Notes: generated from the sequence alone by a model not told the origin. Positions 17,197-24,931 are shown, counted from the stretch's first letter. The stretch: DNA of 64,000 nt from an uncultured Butyrivibrio sp. (GCF_947169445.1 NZ_CAMVPU010000004.1:65869-129868); one strand, 5' to 3'. Made by a program: numbers and translations.

Positions 17197-18158
17197 GAAT
17201 CGTTAATCTGGCCGTTGACAGCGGCAAATATGCAACAAAACTCGCCCTTGCAAATAATGGGGTAATTATCCACCAGAGCATCCGAACAAAAATGGATGAA
17301 GGTGTATCAAAGATGGACTTTAGTAAACAAAGTTCTACCTATGAAGTGGAATTTGAAGGCGAAAGATACCTTCTCGGAGAGCAGGCAGAAACCATGAGTG
17401 CTGATACCAAGAAAGACCAGCCTATGCATAAGATTGCAACTTATGTCATGATAGCGCTCAATACTGGCAATGGCGACCATGTAAATCTTGCTATTGGATG
17501 TCCTCTTTCAGTATATGGAAACAAAACAGCAAGAAATCTGTATAAAGAATACATTGCCAAAAACAATACAACAGTTAATATCCGTGTGGATGGAAGGCCC
17601 CGTATGTTCGTTATCGACAAGGTATATGTATATCCTGAAAGCAGCGGCATCATTTATCTGAATAGTTCCAAATATGCAAATAAAACTGTGGGTGTCATTG
17701 ATATCGGCGGATTAAATGCTAACTGCTGCATCTATAAACAGCTTGTTCCCCAACCGACAGAAACAATGTTTACAGCAAAATCCGGCGGAAACATGCTTAC
17801 ACAGAATATAATCAAGACTCTTGAATCAGTCTGCAACGGCGGTGATCAGATCGGCGAGTATATGTATGACCAGATCATGCAGGATGGTGTTCTTGAAGGT
17901 CATCCAGAGAGCGCTGATATTATCAAGGAAAAGAAACTTGAGCATGTAAAACATCTCTTCGAGGACTGCCAGCACCATAAGTGGTCTCCTAATGTTACCC
18001 CTATAGTATTCACTGGCGGAACATCCAAGTGCCTTAAAGACGAGATTGCTACTGTATTTAAGCTTGCTGATCTTGATAACCTCGATAATGAGGCAGAATA
18101 CAAAAACGTAGACGGATTTCTTATGCAGATGCTCGATACCCTCGGCGTAGGATATTGA
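17193..18158 (+). CDS. parM: ParM-like actin-family plasmid segregation ATPase
   Basis: This 321-residue protein has the actin-like ATPase motifs: phosphate-1 (VDSGKYATK, 8-16), phosphate-2 (VIDIGGLNAN, 168-177) and the adenosine motif (VFTGGTSKC, 272-280). These place it in the ParM/StbA family, which forms dynamic filaments that push or pull plasmid copies apart. Its length matches ParM (about 320). It is translationally coupled to the ParR-like gene and followed by a terminator. This is one of two partition systems in the window, the other being ParA-based at 27.5-28.7 kb. Confidence 0.9.
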   Translation: MRIVNLAVDSGKYATKLALANNGVIIHQSIRTKMDEGVSKMDFSKQSSTYEVEFEGERYLLGEQAETMSADTKKDQPMHKIATYVMIALNTGNGDHVNLAIGCPLSVYGNKTARNLYKEYIAKNNTTVNIRVDGRPRMFVIDKVYVYPESSGIIYLNSSKYANKTVGVIDIGGLNANCCIYKQLVPQPTETMFTAKSGGNMLTQNIIKTLESVCNGGDQIGEYMYDQIMQDGVLEGHPESADIIKEKKLEHVKHLFEDCQHHKWSPNVTPIVFTGGTSKCLKDEIATVFKLADLDNLDNEAEYKNVDGFLMQMLDTLGVGY

Positions 18159-18168
18159 TAATATACAG

Positions 18169-18196
18169 CAGGCTCGTTGCAGCGAGCCTGTTTATT
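18169..18196 (+). terminator. Terminator after parM
   Basis: An 8-bp GC-rich stem (CAGGCTCG with CGAGCCTG, six-base loop) followed by TTTATT, beginning 11 bases after the parM stop. Confidence 0.85.
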
Positions 18197-18222
18197 CCCA
18201 TAGAAAGGCAAAGGATAAAATT

Positions 18223-18588
18223 ATGGATTCAGATAAGACAGTGTACAAAGCTTATTTAATAGGCGCTCCAAATATATATTTTATAAACTGGGCTAACGAA
18301 ATGGTATTTACCAAAGATGCAGAAGTTCTTGCATCCTTCGCCAAGATCAAATTAGCAAAATCTGCTATATTTTCTGGCAGTTTTGAGAATACCGGCTATC
18401 CAGTGTTGGTAATTGTTTCCATGCCTATCGACTGGAATGAAGACCTGCATGCCCAAAATATTCCATCCAAGTATCTCCACTGCGTATTTCTGAAAAAGGA
18501 CAATGGTATCTACCAGGAAGTCATTCAAAACAGAACCGGCGTTATAAGCCTTACAGATTCTGCTCTGATGGATCTGAAAAAATCTTAA
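18223..18588 (+). CDS. Hypothetical 121-residue protein
   Basis: A small soluble protein beginning MDSDKTVYKAYLIGAPN. It has alternating hydrophobic strands (YFINWANEMVFT, YPVLVIVSMP, LHCVFLKKD) typical of a small alpha/beta domain. I recognise no family or catalytic motif. It follows the parM terminator with an AAAGG ribosome site, and the gene at 18607 follows 18 bases later, so the two form a pair. Confidence 0.6.
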   Translation: MDSDKTVYKAYLIGAPNIYFINWANEMVFTKDAEVLASFAKIKLAKSAIFSGSFENTGYPVLVIVSMPIDWNEDLHAQNIPSKYLHCVFLKKDNGIYQEVIQNRTGVISLTDSALMDLKKS

Positions 18589-18606
18589 TGGAAGAAGGTA
18601 AAAACA

Positions 18607-18969
18607 ATGATCACAATAGAACAGCTTGAAAAACTACCACTTAAGGAAAAAGTAAAGTTTAAGGATACGAAATACGTCAGGTGGATCAGGCGGCCCTGGG
18701 AAATGCCAGGCTTTTATGACGTAAGTTTTTCATATAACGGCCATGTGCTTAATGCTACTTTGTCTGAGGAAATAGATGGTTACACTCTTGGTGTAGAAAT
18801 GCCCGGAGTGATCCAGTTCTATGGAAGCCTCAGGACATCTGATGACCCGGAGGCTATTGATAAGTTCTGGGAACATATCACAGATGATTTTGACTTTGAG
18901 ATTTCGCCTATGGTTCAGAGCGAAGGCTCCCAGTACGTAAAGAATATATTGAAGCATCTGTTCAGTTAA
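18607..18969 (+). CDS. Hypothetical 120-residue protein
   Basis: Beginning MITIEQLEKLPLKEKVKF, this protein has a strand-rich middle (YVRWIRRPWEMPGFYDVSFS) with several Trp, Tyr and Pro residues, and a C-terminal helix. There are no membrane segments. A strong hairpin terminator follows within 22 bases. It pairs with the gene at 18223 in one transcript. Function unknown. Confidence 0.6.
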   Translation: MITIEQLEKLPLKEKVKFKDTKYVRWIRRPWEMPGFYDVSFSYNGHVLNATLSEEIDGYTLGVEMPGVIQFYGSLRTSDDPEAIDKFWEHITDDFDFEISPMVQSEGSQYVKNILKHLFS

Positions 18970-18990
18970 ACGACATCCTTGAAATAGAAA

Positions 18991-19010
18991 AAGCGCCCTT
19001 GCGGGCGCTT
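18991..19010. terminator. Bidirectional terminator
   Basis: A perfect 8-bp stem AAGCGCCC with GGGCGCTT (loop TTGC). The plus side continues CATCTTT, the minus side TTTTTC. It sits between convergent genes and serves both, the minus side best. Confidence 0.85.
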
Positions 19011-19083
19011 CATCTTTGCTTATGGCAGTTAGCTAGACCGCCATACTGAGAGAGAGTTAATGAAAGGGGATTATCATAAAAAC

Positions 19084-19815
19084 TTAGTCTTCATACCATA
19101 CTTTAAAATCATTTATCAAATCTGCTATTACTTCAGGATCATACTTATCTTTCTTCTTTTTTTCAATTCTCTGGATAAACCTATTAAGCATATCAACCTT
19201 TACTATAGGGATTGGGGAGTTCTCATATCCCACAATTATTGCCGAGTCATGAGCAATACACAGAATGTCGATTATATCAGACTGTCTCACCTGATTGCCC
19301 AGGATGCTTAATAACAGTTTGTGGTGTCTGTCAATCTGGGAAACAGGACTGCGCTCGCCACGTTCCCTGCCATTTTCATCTGTCCTGATCCAGTTCCCGT
19401 TTTTGGCAATGGTCAACTTGCCTTTGTAGTTCTTGGTTTCAATGATATAGACACAGCGCTTGCTGATAACAATGTGATCATATTCCTGCTCTTCATCGAT
19501 AAAATCTTTGTTTTCAAGCAGAATTGTTTCATTCCCATAAGGATCTGCACAATCTTTAGGAATCGAAATAAAGTCGCTACCCAGCCACTTTAGCTCGTAA
19601 TCTACTTTTGATTCTCCTATTTTTCCACCAGTATTATCATTATCAATAGGATCTTCATCGTAAACCAAGACCTCTTTGTCCCAGTCAAATTTCTTTCCGT
19701 TCATTTCGGCCAGAGTTTTCTTATCCATCAGCCTAATAAATGCATCCTCTTCTTTCATTCTATCTACTTCTTTACGCGAATAGCAAAGCTTTCCTGTTTT
19801 TTTATCCAAATACAT
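19084..19815 (-). CDS. NERD domain (nuclease-related) protein
   Basis: This 243-residue protein has a NERD domain in the middle. The family core is seen in YDHIVISKRCVYIIETKNYKGKL-type sequence (about residues 114-136): a conserved Asp, a strand, then ETKN with the Glu and Lys expected of a PD-(D/E)xK-like active site. NERD domains are thought to act on DNA or RNA, sometimes with helicases or kinases, but here the domain stands alone with a charged N-terminus. The start has AAAGGAG seven bases upstream. It is the last gene of a minus-strand run and ends near the bidirectional terminator. Confidence 0.8.
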   Translation of the reverse strand: MYLDKKTGKLCYSRKEVDRMKEEDAFIRLMDKKTLAEMNGKKFDWDKEVLVYDEDPIDNDNTGGKIGESKVDYELKWLGSDFISIPKDCADPYGNETILLENKDFIDEEQEYDHIVISKRCVYIIETKNYKGKLTIAKNGNWIRTDENGRERGERSPVSQIDRHHKLLLSILGNQVRQSDIIDILCIAHDSAIIVGYENSPIPIVKVDMLNRFIQRIEKKKKDKYDPEVIADLINDFKVWYED

Positions 19816-19835
19816 AATTTATCTCCTTTTTTCAT

Positions 19836-20008
19836 CTAAACATCACAGATACCAAATAACCTCCTTGTTGCTGTGATCACTGTAATATTTAAAAAGATGT
19901 AAGCTAAAACCAGCGTTATCATGGCCAGCCCGTACATGTCGAATATCATGAGATATATCACAATCTCAGCCAGTATTATTGTTAACAGAAAGTTTTTAGT
20001 ATCTTCAT
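19836..20008 (-). pseudogene. Small membrane protein gene with an apparent frameshift
   Basis: On the minus strand an ATG at 20008 with AGGAG 11 bases upstream opens MKILKTF and stops after one more codon. Another frame continues from the same point with a strongly coding-looking stretch (LLTIILAEIVIYLMIFDM, GLAMITLVLAYIFLNITVI, ending RRLFGICDV), giving two membrane helices and a TAG stop at 19836. Joining the two frames gives about 57 residues. This suggests a single-base indel near the A-run at 19990-20000. A sequencing error, programmed frameshift or non-AUG start are alternatives. It lies between the fusion-protein gene and the NERD gene. Confidence 0.45.
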
Positions 20009-20038
20009 TACAAAGGTTTCTCCTATCTTGATCTTTAA

Positions 20039-20686
20039 TTAGTGTCTTTTCTCGTTGAGTGCTCCTGCATTGTTGTACGTATCCAGTATTTCCTGTTCCA
20101 GATACTTGATAAATGGAAGCAGGTTCTCTTTTGTCTTTATCAGCTGAGTTATCTTGCTGATTGCCGCCATTACGGCAACATACTCATCCTTAGTCACAGA
20201 TCCTATTGCATCAAGATCCATGTCCGTAAGTTCCCTGCAGAAATACATGATAAGTTCCCGCGGCATTTGCAGTTCTGACGTATCATGGTCTGATACCAGG
20301 TCACGGAAATCAACTCCAAAATTTGTACATACCGTTGTTATGATGTTATCAACAATCTCGTCAGGATCATACTTTTCACGTACGTCCTTTTCGCAGATGT
20401 CCTCGTTTTCCTTTGCAAAGGTCAATACATAGGCCATGCACTCATCAGATCCTTCTTTGTATGATAAGTTCACCGACAGCTTGACATTATCTCCTACCTG
20501 GTCCTGAGCATACTTTGCAGCATTAGTGGCATCTTCAAGGCTCATGCCACCTGAAACAACAACTGCCACTTTTTGTAAACACGCCATATCAGTACAGGCA
20601 TTAAAAGCTTCGTTCACTGCTGAAACAGCCATGCTTTCACCTTTGCCATAGCCAATCCCAATCTTGTCTAAGTTTAAAATATTCAT
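20039..20686 (-). CDS. FtsZ C-terminal-like domain fused to DnaA domain IV-like domain
   Basis: A 215-residue protein. Residues 9-92 match the order of the FtsZ/tubulin C-terminal domain: IGIGYGKGESMAVSAVNEAF, then VAVVVSGGMSLEDATNAAKY, then NVKLSVNLSY and AYVLTFA, aligning with FtsZ segments (GIG..GENRA, GVL.NITGG, EAADI, IFG, VTVIATG). The GTP-binding domain is absent. Residues 108-200 match DnaA domain IV: IITTVCTNFGVDFRDL, PRELIMYFCRELTDMDLDAI, then VMAAISKITQLI. However, the basic loop before PR is acidic (SDHDTSELQ) and the DHTTV signature is replaced by KDEYVAV, so canonical DnaA-box binding is doubtful. GAGAGGG precedes the ATG. The domain calls are by eye; the role is unknown. Confidence 0.65.
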   Translation of the reverse strand: MNILNLDKIGIGYGKGESMAVSAVNEAFNACTDMACLQKVAVVVSGGMSLEDATNAAKYAQDQVGDNVKLSVNLSYKEGSDECMAYVLTFAKENEDICEKDVREKYDPDEIVDNIITTVCTNFGVDFRDLVSDHDTSELQMPRELIMYFCRELTDMDLDAIGSVTKDEYVAVMAAISKITQLIKTKENLLPFIKYLEQEILDTYNNAGALNEKRH

Positions 20687-20760
20687 TTTGCCCTCTCTAT
20701 GAAATGGGCTCCCAGAACAACACTGAATAAGCCCAGTACCCCTGGGAACCCTTTGTTTTC

Positions 20761-20949
20761 TTAATCGTCCAGCAGGTGTGAAGCTGCATCATGTGCAGCA
20801 AGCCCGGCAATTGTTCCGCCCGCAATAGCAGAAGCCGCTGCTCCGTTCACTGCACCAAAAGCTCCACATATGCCGATACTGGACCCTACTGCCGCACCAA
20901 CACCGCCACCTACAGCAGTTGCGACAAGCGTAATCAGCCCTGTCAACAT
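20761..20949 (-). CDS. Small glycine/alanine-rich hydrophobic protein
   Basis: This 62-residue protein begins MLTGLITLVATAVGGGVGAA and is dominated by Gly, Ala and Ile with small-residue spacing typical of glycine zippers, ending HDAASHLLDD. It should insert in membranes, possibly as an oligomer. Class II bacteriocins and small holins can look like this, but there is no double-glycine leader and no immunity gene. A very strong ribosome site (AGGAGG, seven bases from the ATG) supports expression. It lies 74 bases upstream of the FtsZ/DnaA-like fusion gene in the same orientation. Confidence 0.6.
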   Translation of the reverse strand: MLTGLITLVATAVGGGVGAAVGSSIGICGAFGAVNGAAASAIAGGTIAGLAAHDAASHLLDD

Positions 20950-21482
20950 AATTTAGCCTCCTAGTTTGTTATATTCAATTACCCCAGTCCAAGAAAAGGG
21001 GTGCAAAAAACATATGTGCCATCAAGACAGGCACTTCTTAAGATAGCGCGCGCTAAAATTCTTCTTAATCACATCGTTCAGACCATCATCAAACCAAAAA
21101 TAACAACATCATACTCTTATACCCCGCCCGAACGATTTCAAATTGGGGATTTTTCTTCTTAAAATAGTACTGCGACATCAGCTCTAATGCCCAGTCCAAA
21201 TAGACTTAATATCAAAGATCCTTCTTATGCCAGACTGACAAGCCCAGCGAACATCATTATATGTGGAACTACAACTTACGCTTTATTTCCAAGCGTTCCT
21301 TTCATTAGTATGCTTATAAAATCATTAACACAAACGCCCGCCTTTATCGCGGAAGCCTAACGCTTGTTGAGGTGAATTCTACACTACACATCAGGCAAAG
21401 TCAAGAAAAATCTCTAAAACCGCATAAAAATTTCTAAACCCGCATAAACGCTGAAAGCCCGCCTTTTTGACGAGGTTTTGTG
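20950..21482. other. Gene-free region of about 530 bases
   Basis: No convincing gene on either strand. It holds a 12-bp palindrome TAGCGCGCGCTA at 21044-21055 and two direct repeats TCTAAA(A/C)CCGCATAAA at 21413-21428 and 21433-21448 (20 bases apart). It lies upstream of the glycine-rich gene and downstream of the phosphatase gene, so it probably holds the promoter of the former and the end of the latter transcript. I see nothing else that I can name. Confidence 0.4.
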
Positions 21483-22331
21483 TCAGTTTATAAACTTGGA
21501 ATAGTTACTCCTCATATTGATGATCGGTGCGGCGACATATACGCCCAGAGCATCTATAATCTGCTGGTCTGTAGCATTTTCTTCAAGAAGATTGTCTGTA
21601 AGATCTGAGAAGCTATAGCCAAAAGACTTCATATCATCCAGCCGCAGGATCATTACTCCGGTATACTGTGACTCACTCCAGCCTTCCATTGAGCATCCCC
21701 CGTCTATGTTTATGGTGTTCATCTGCTCATAAGGCGTAAGATCCTTGTGATGGCACCTGACTACCGGTACATGGCCCATGACTGTTATCCCGTCCTGAGG
21801 ATAGTCAAGGAAGCTGCATTTTGTGCCGTCATCATCATCCCTGTATGGCGAGTTCCAGACGATCTTCCATACGTCATTAAACGGGACTTCTTTTACAGGT
21901 ATATCGATATATCTTTCATCCACCATTGCGTGTGTCAGATAGTATTTCTGTCCGCCCAGCTCGATGGCTGTTGTAAGCTTCCTGTCCAGCAGCCAATTGT
22001 AGAGCTCTGTCCTTTCCGCTTCAGGGAGTTCTAAAAATTGCCTGTGCGTTATATCGCCACCGTTATAATTTGCCCAGAGTGAAAAATCTCCCATATCCCT
22101 GATACTGCCATCCGGATTCAGCGCTCTTAGCATCATGCATTCATGATTTCCAATCAGAAGTTCTATATTAGCTGAATCCTTAATTTCTTTAAGGACCTGT
22201 ACCGGCTTAGGTCCGCGATCAACACAATCGCCCAGGACAAATAAAACATCGTCCTGAGCGAATTCTATTTTCTTTAAAAGCCTTCTGAACAGCTCGTACT
22301 GCCCATGAAGGTCTGATACAACATAGATCAT
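21483..22331 (-). CDS. PPP-family metallophosphoesterase (serine/threonine phosphatase-like)
   Basis: This 282-residue protein has all core motifs of calcineurin-like PPP phosphatases: SDLHG (6-10), GDCVDRG (34-40), GNHE (62-65), a His in YLTHAM and another in VMGHVPV. These bind two metal ions and hydrolyse phosphate monoesters, from proteins or from dinucleotide polyphosphates (ApaH-like). The size fits bacterial members. The start has AGGAG six bases upstream. It is 41 bases downstream of the secreted peptidase gene and probably in the same operon. Substrate cannot be told from sequence. Confidence 0.92.
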   Translation of the reverse strand: MIYVVSDLHGQYELFRRLLKKIEFAQDDVLFVLGDCVDRGPKPVQVLKEIKDSANIELLIGNHECMMLRALNPDGSIRDMGDFSLWANYNGGDITHRQFLELPEAERTELYNWLLDRKLTTAIELGGQKYYLTHAMVDERYIDIPVKEVPFNDVWKIVWNSPYRDDDDGTKCSFLDYPQDGITVMGHVPVVRCHHKDLTPYEQMNTINIDGGCSMEGWSESQYTGVMILRLDDMKSFGYSFSDLTDNLLEENATDQQIIDALGVYVAAPIINMRSNYSKFIN

Positions 22332-22372
22332 ACCTATCTCCTATTAGCTCTGATGATAGTACTCTGCTCTAG

Positions 22373-23083
22373 TTAGTTCTGATAGTACTCTGGGGCAAAT
22401 CTGTAAATAACATCTGCATTGACGATATCTATATAGGCTGCAATCTCTGGCGCTGCTTTTCTAACCTTTGCAGGATCTTTTGCATAGTGACCATAGCTTT
22501 CAGCAAAAGCCTCTGCAGCGTTATATACTTCATACTTGGAAAGGCCGCCAAAGCCAGCTATAGTGGTCTTATACTTTTTGTATAACTGGGTCCACTCCTC
22601 TGTATTTGATGCTCCAAATTCATTCTGACCAGATATACATCTATCAAAGATCTGACCACCGCCGTATAAAACATCTACCACATGACCAAGCTCGTGATTC
22701 ATTACTGTACCGCCATATTTAAGATCTTTTTGGAGCCGGCCCTCTGAATATATCGTATTCAACGAGGTAGTTGCTGTCCAGATACCGTCACCATCACCTT
22801 CAAACATGGTATCGCCTGTATGACCATAGGCAGTATTATCGTTTTTCTCATTGATGATATAATATCTGATTCCTATGTTTGCAAGAGCCTGCCTAACTCC
22901 GGGATCAAGCTGGTTATAGATATCAACCTCTGCTGATAGATCAGTATAGGTTACATCTGGCGCAACATATACAATAGTGCCTGGAATATTCATATAATCG
23001 CTACGTGTCTTACAATGTGCCGGAGTTACTGTACTGAATGTTAATATTAGCATTGCGATTGTCCAAATTATCTTGTTTTTCAT
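22373..23083 (-). CDS. Secreted ATLF/PPEP-like zinc metallopeptidase
   Basis: This 236-residue protein has a signal peptide (MKNKIIWTIAMLILTF to about residue 24) and a zinc-binding HELGH at 130-134 followed by VVD. A downstream AAEAFAESYGHYAKDP (about 189-204) supplies the third ligand Glu typical of the anthrax lethal factor-like/Pro-Pro endopeptidase group. Members cut exported proteins, often next to the gene that encodes the target. Related proteins are encoded at 31937 and 57793. It has AAAGGAG upstream of the ATG. No clear Pro-Pro target motif was seen in the secreted proteins of this window. Confidence 0.8.
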   Translation of the reverse strand: MKNKIIWTIAMLILTFSTVTPAHCKTRSDYMNIPGTIVYVAPDVTYTDLSAEVDIYNQLDPGVRQALANIGIRYYIINEKNDNTAYGHTGDTMFEGDGDGIWTATTSLNTIYSEGRLQKDLKYGGTVMNHELGHVVDVLYGGGQIFDRCISGQNEFGASNTEEWTQLYKKYKTTIAGFGGLSKYEVYNAAEAFAESYGHYAKDPAKVRKAAPEIAAYIDIVNADVIYRFAPEYYQN

Positions 23084-23105
23084 AAGCGCTCCTTTGATTT
23101 TACAT

Positions 23106-23124
23106 ATTATAAATATTGATATTT
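23106..23124. repeat. Outlying copy of AT-rich partition-type 19-mer
   Basis: ATTATAAATATTGATATTT, just upstream of the secreted peptidase gene. The identical 19-mer occurs at 56064-56082, and close relatives fill the AT-rich region at 28702-29100 next to parA. It may be a secondary binding site for the ParA partner or simply an AT-rich promoter. Confidence 0.4.
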
Positions 23125-23150
23125 TTAATATGTATATTAAGAAAATATCT

Positions 23151-23567
23151 TTACAACGTTCCTGATCCGTCCTGGTAATGGTTTCCGACTACATCAGAGA
23201 ACTTAAATACTGCAATATAGTTGATATCCCAGATAAGATCCTTGTCCAGCATTGTATATGTGCCATTACTTTCAAGAACAAGAGATCTGAATCTGGTATC
23301 TGCTATTATTCTCTGTCCGTCCTCAAACTGAAACACTGCTTTGCATCCGCGAAATACTTTATCCATGATATCAAGGTCAAAATACTGGATGTCTACCAGA
23401 TATCTTTCTAAAAATTCATCCCAGGAAATCGTATCCCTGACGAGCTTATCACTGTACATTGGTCTTATCCTGCGGTTGTCGCGGAAACAGGAATGTTCCA
23501 TCCTCAGCTCAGCTTCCTTTATGTAATTGTCTTTATGAAGATTTTTTCTATTCCTGTCCCTGCGCAT
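23151..23567 (-). CDS. Hypothetical 138-residue protein
   Basis: A soluble protein with a strongly basic N-terminus (MRRDRNRKNLHKDN) and a C-terminal half that looks like a small beta barrel (ISWDEFLERYLVDIQYF, GCKAVFQFEDGQRIIADTRF, YIAVFKFSDV). There is no known motif. It begins 18 bases after the end of the gene at 23586 and belongs to the same minus-strand transcript. Function unknown. Confidence 0.6.
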   Translation of the reverse strand: MRRDRNRKNLHKDNYIKEAELRMEHSCFRDNRRIRPMYSDKLVRDTISWDEFLERYLVDIQYFDLDIMDKVFRGCKAVFQFEDGQRIIADTRFRSLVLESNGTYTMLDKDLIWDINYIAVFKFSDVVGNHYQDGSGTL

Positions 23568-23585
23568 ATTTGAACCTCTTGCTAG

Positions 23586-24038
23586 TTAAGCTGCATTCAT
23601 GCTCTCGATAATGGTCATGAACATATCCGCTGCTGATGCATCACCAATAAGTCTCTGAAGATCCTTGTTACCTGTCTTTACTGCTATTGCCAGGTAAAGA
23701 ACCAACATGCTGATGACCTGATCATCATCTGGCTGAGTGTCTTTTGAATTGACAAGAGCTGCGGCGCATTTTCCTGTGCTGTTGTTAAAGTATCTTACAA
23801 AGAAGAACTCATCGCCGCCCTGCTCGAATGTGTCTGCTTCGAGGATGAAATCCTCAAAGTTCCCATCTACATGAAACTTCTCTGCCTGGATCTCTTGTAA
23901 GATCTCATCAGCAGCCTTATCAGCTACTTCCTTATTGATCTGGTACTGTGCTGAAATGATGTTGCTGGCTGTTACTGATGGACCGTTTTCAAGTGACTGT
24001 GCAATTGTTTTCTGGAATGCTGTAAGAATTGTAAACAT
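23586..24038 (-). CDS. Hypothetical 150-residue protein, first gene of an operon
   Basis: Beginning MFTILTAFQKTIAQSLENGP, this protein has a helical N-terminal half, a strand region (DEFFFVRYFNNSTGKCAAAL) and a C-terminal helix bundle. There is no membrane segment or known motif. A strong AGGAGG ribosome site lies seven bases before the ATG. Upstream are both a consensus sigma-A promoter (24259-24288) and a CGTAATA-type site (24202-24231), making it the first gene of the minus-strand run toward 19 kb. Confidence 0.6.
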   Translation of the reverse strand: MFTILTAFQKTIAQSLENGPSVTASNIISAQYQINKEVADKAADEILQEIQAEKFHVDGNFEDFILEADTFEQGGDEFFFVRYFNNSTGKCAAALVNSKDTQPDDDQVISMLVLYLAIAVKTGNKDLQRLIGDASAADMFMTIIESMNAA

Positions 24039-24201
24039 ATCTGTTTCCTCCTGATTCTTCTAAACCTGTTATCTGCCACATACTGATTATGGATAAATTC
24101 GCATTAACATTTTCCTTTTCGCTGTCCGCCGCCGGGGATATACCTCAGCAGCGGCGGGCGGTTATTCAGGATGATGTCAAAATGAAAACTCTGTTGATAG
24201 A

Positions 24202-24231
24202 TATTACGACGTCTCTTCTACCAACTTGTAA
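24202..24231 (-). promoter_or_regulatory. CGTAATA-type regulatory site C
   Basis: CGTAATA on the minus strand (24202-24208), with TTACAAG (four of seven matches to GCACAGG) 16 bases upstream. It reads toward the operon starting at 24038 and lies just downstream of a sigma-A promoter. Confidence 0.45.
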
Positions 24232-24258
24232 TTGTTTAATATCTCTCTTTCTAGTTAT

Positions 24259-24288
24259 ATTATATATCCCTATATATAGTGATGTCAA
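24259..24288 (-). promoter_or_regulatory. Consensus sigma-A promoter
   Basis: Minus strand TTGACA (24283-24288) and TATAAT (24259-24264), both perfect, with an 18-base spacer. It drives the operon starting at 24038. Confidence 0.8.
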
Positions 24289-24355
24289 TTAATATACGAT
24301 ATTCTGAATGTAGAAATATATCACTAAAAAGAGGTATATTATTCGCAGATTGCAC

Positions 24356-24443
24356 AAAAAAAAAAGAACTTTCCCGCCAAAGAAAGCTCTTAGTGATAAC
24401 AAATATGAGATAGTAAAAGGAGACCCCCGTCACCCTTCTTCTA
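24356..24443 (-). ncRNA. Candidate small RNA with own promoter and terminator
   Basis: A minus-strand CGTAATA site (24450-24456) is followed within 60 bases by a strong terminator: AGAGCTTTC/GAAAGTTCT stem (24365-24373 with 24382-24390, one G-T pair) and about ten T residues. The predicted transcript is about 88 bases and contains a G-rich unpaired stretch (GGGTGACGGGGG). No gene lies between. An alternative is a 41-codon ORF on the same strand (24430-24555) with AAAGG upstream, which starts before the site. It diverges from the operon at 24615. Confidence 0.45.
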
Positions 24444-24449
24444 ATACTA

Positions 24450-24479
24450 TATTACGACTAATTGTGCGACAACTGTACA
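24450..24479 (-). promoter_or_regulatory. CGTAATA-type regulatory site D
   Basis: CGTAATA on the minus strand (24450-24456). The upstream half is GTACAG, one base closer than in the other sites. It reads toward the candidate small RNA and faces away from site E. Confidence 0.4.
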
Positions 24480-24546
24480 GATATCTTAGATATTTAAGAA
24501 AATTAAGAGAAGTTTTAGTATTCGTCATTATGTAATCAGGTCTATT

Positions 24547-24576
24547 GCTCAGCATATACCCTTTCAAATCGTAATA
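24547..24576 (+). promoter_or_regulatory. CGTAATA-type regulatory site E
   Basis: GCTCAGC (five of seven matches to GCACAGG), then 16 bases, then CGTAATA at 24570-24576. It lies 39 bases before the gene at 24615. Confidence 0.6.
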
Positions 24577-24614
24577 TCTGTTGTAACGTATTGTCTTTTT
24601 TGAAAGGAGCTGTT

Positions 24615-24923
24615 ATGAGTAACGATAACAGGGCTGATCTTATTGCAGGGCTTGCTACTGCGATGGGAGCACCAATAAAGGATGCTCAGCTGCAGAATAC
24701 AAGATACGACAAGACAACCGGAACCTTTTACTGCAACGGGCATATCATCACAGCCAACATGATAGATAAGGCAATCATCTACTATGAGAATATGTTCCAG
24801 CGGGCACAGAAAAACCCTGATACCAAGGAAATGGCTCTCGTTTATGAGCTGGCTCTGGAAGCCATCAGACTGCTCAAGAATGATCCTAACAAAGTAAATG
24901 GCTTCATAGCGCAGGGAAAGTGA
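24615..24923 (+). CDS. Hypothetical 102-residue protein
   Basis: Starting MSNDNRADLIAGLATAMGAP, this is a mostly helical soluble protein with one short strand pair (GTFYCNGHIITANMIDKAI). GAAAGGAG lies eight bases before the ATG at 24615. It is followed by a small coiled-coil protein gene beginning nine bases after its stop. The two face the rep gene. The location in the replication region suggests plasmid maintenance, but no motif supports a specific role. Confidence 0.6.
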   Translation: MSNDNRADLIAGLATAMGAPIKDAQLQNTRYDKTTGTFYCNGHIITANMIDKAIIYYENMFQRAQKNPDTKEMALVYELALEAIRLLKNDPNKVNGFIAQGK

Positions 24924-24931
24924 GGTTTTTT

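Noticed and set aside
21355..21370. GCCTAACGCTTGTTG, which superficially resembles integron cassette recombination sites
   Set aside because: No paired core site and no integrase. The region has no other mobile-element feature.
24089..24292. Plus-strand open frame of 67 codons upstream of the 24038 operon
   Set aside because: It covers a consensus promoter and a regulon site on the other strand and has no ribosome site.
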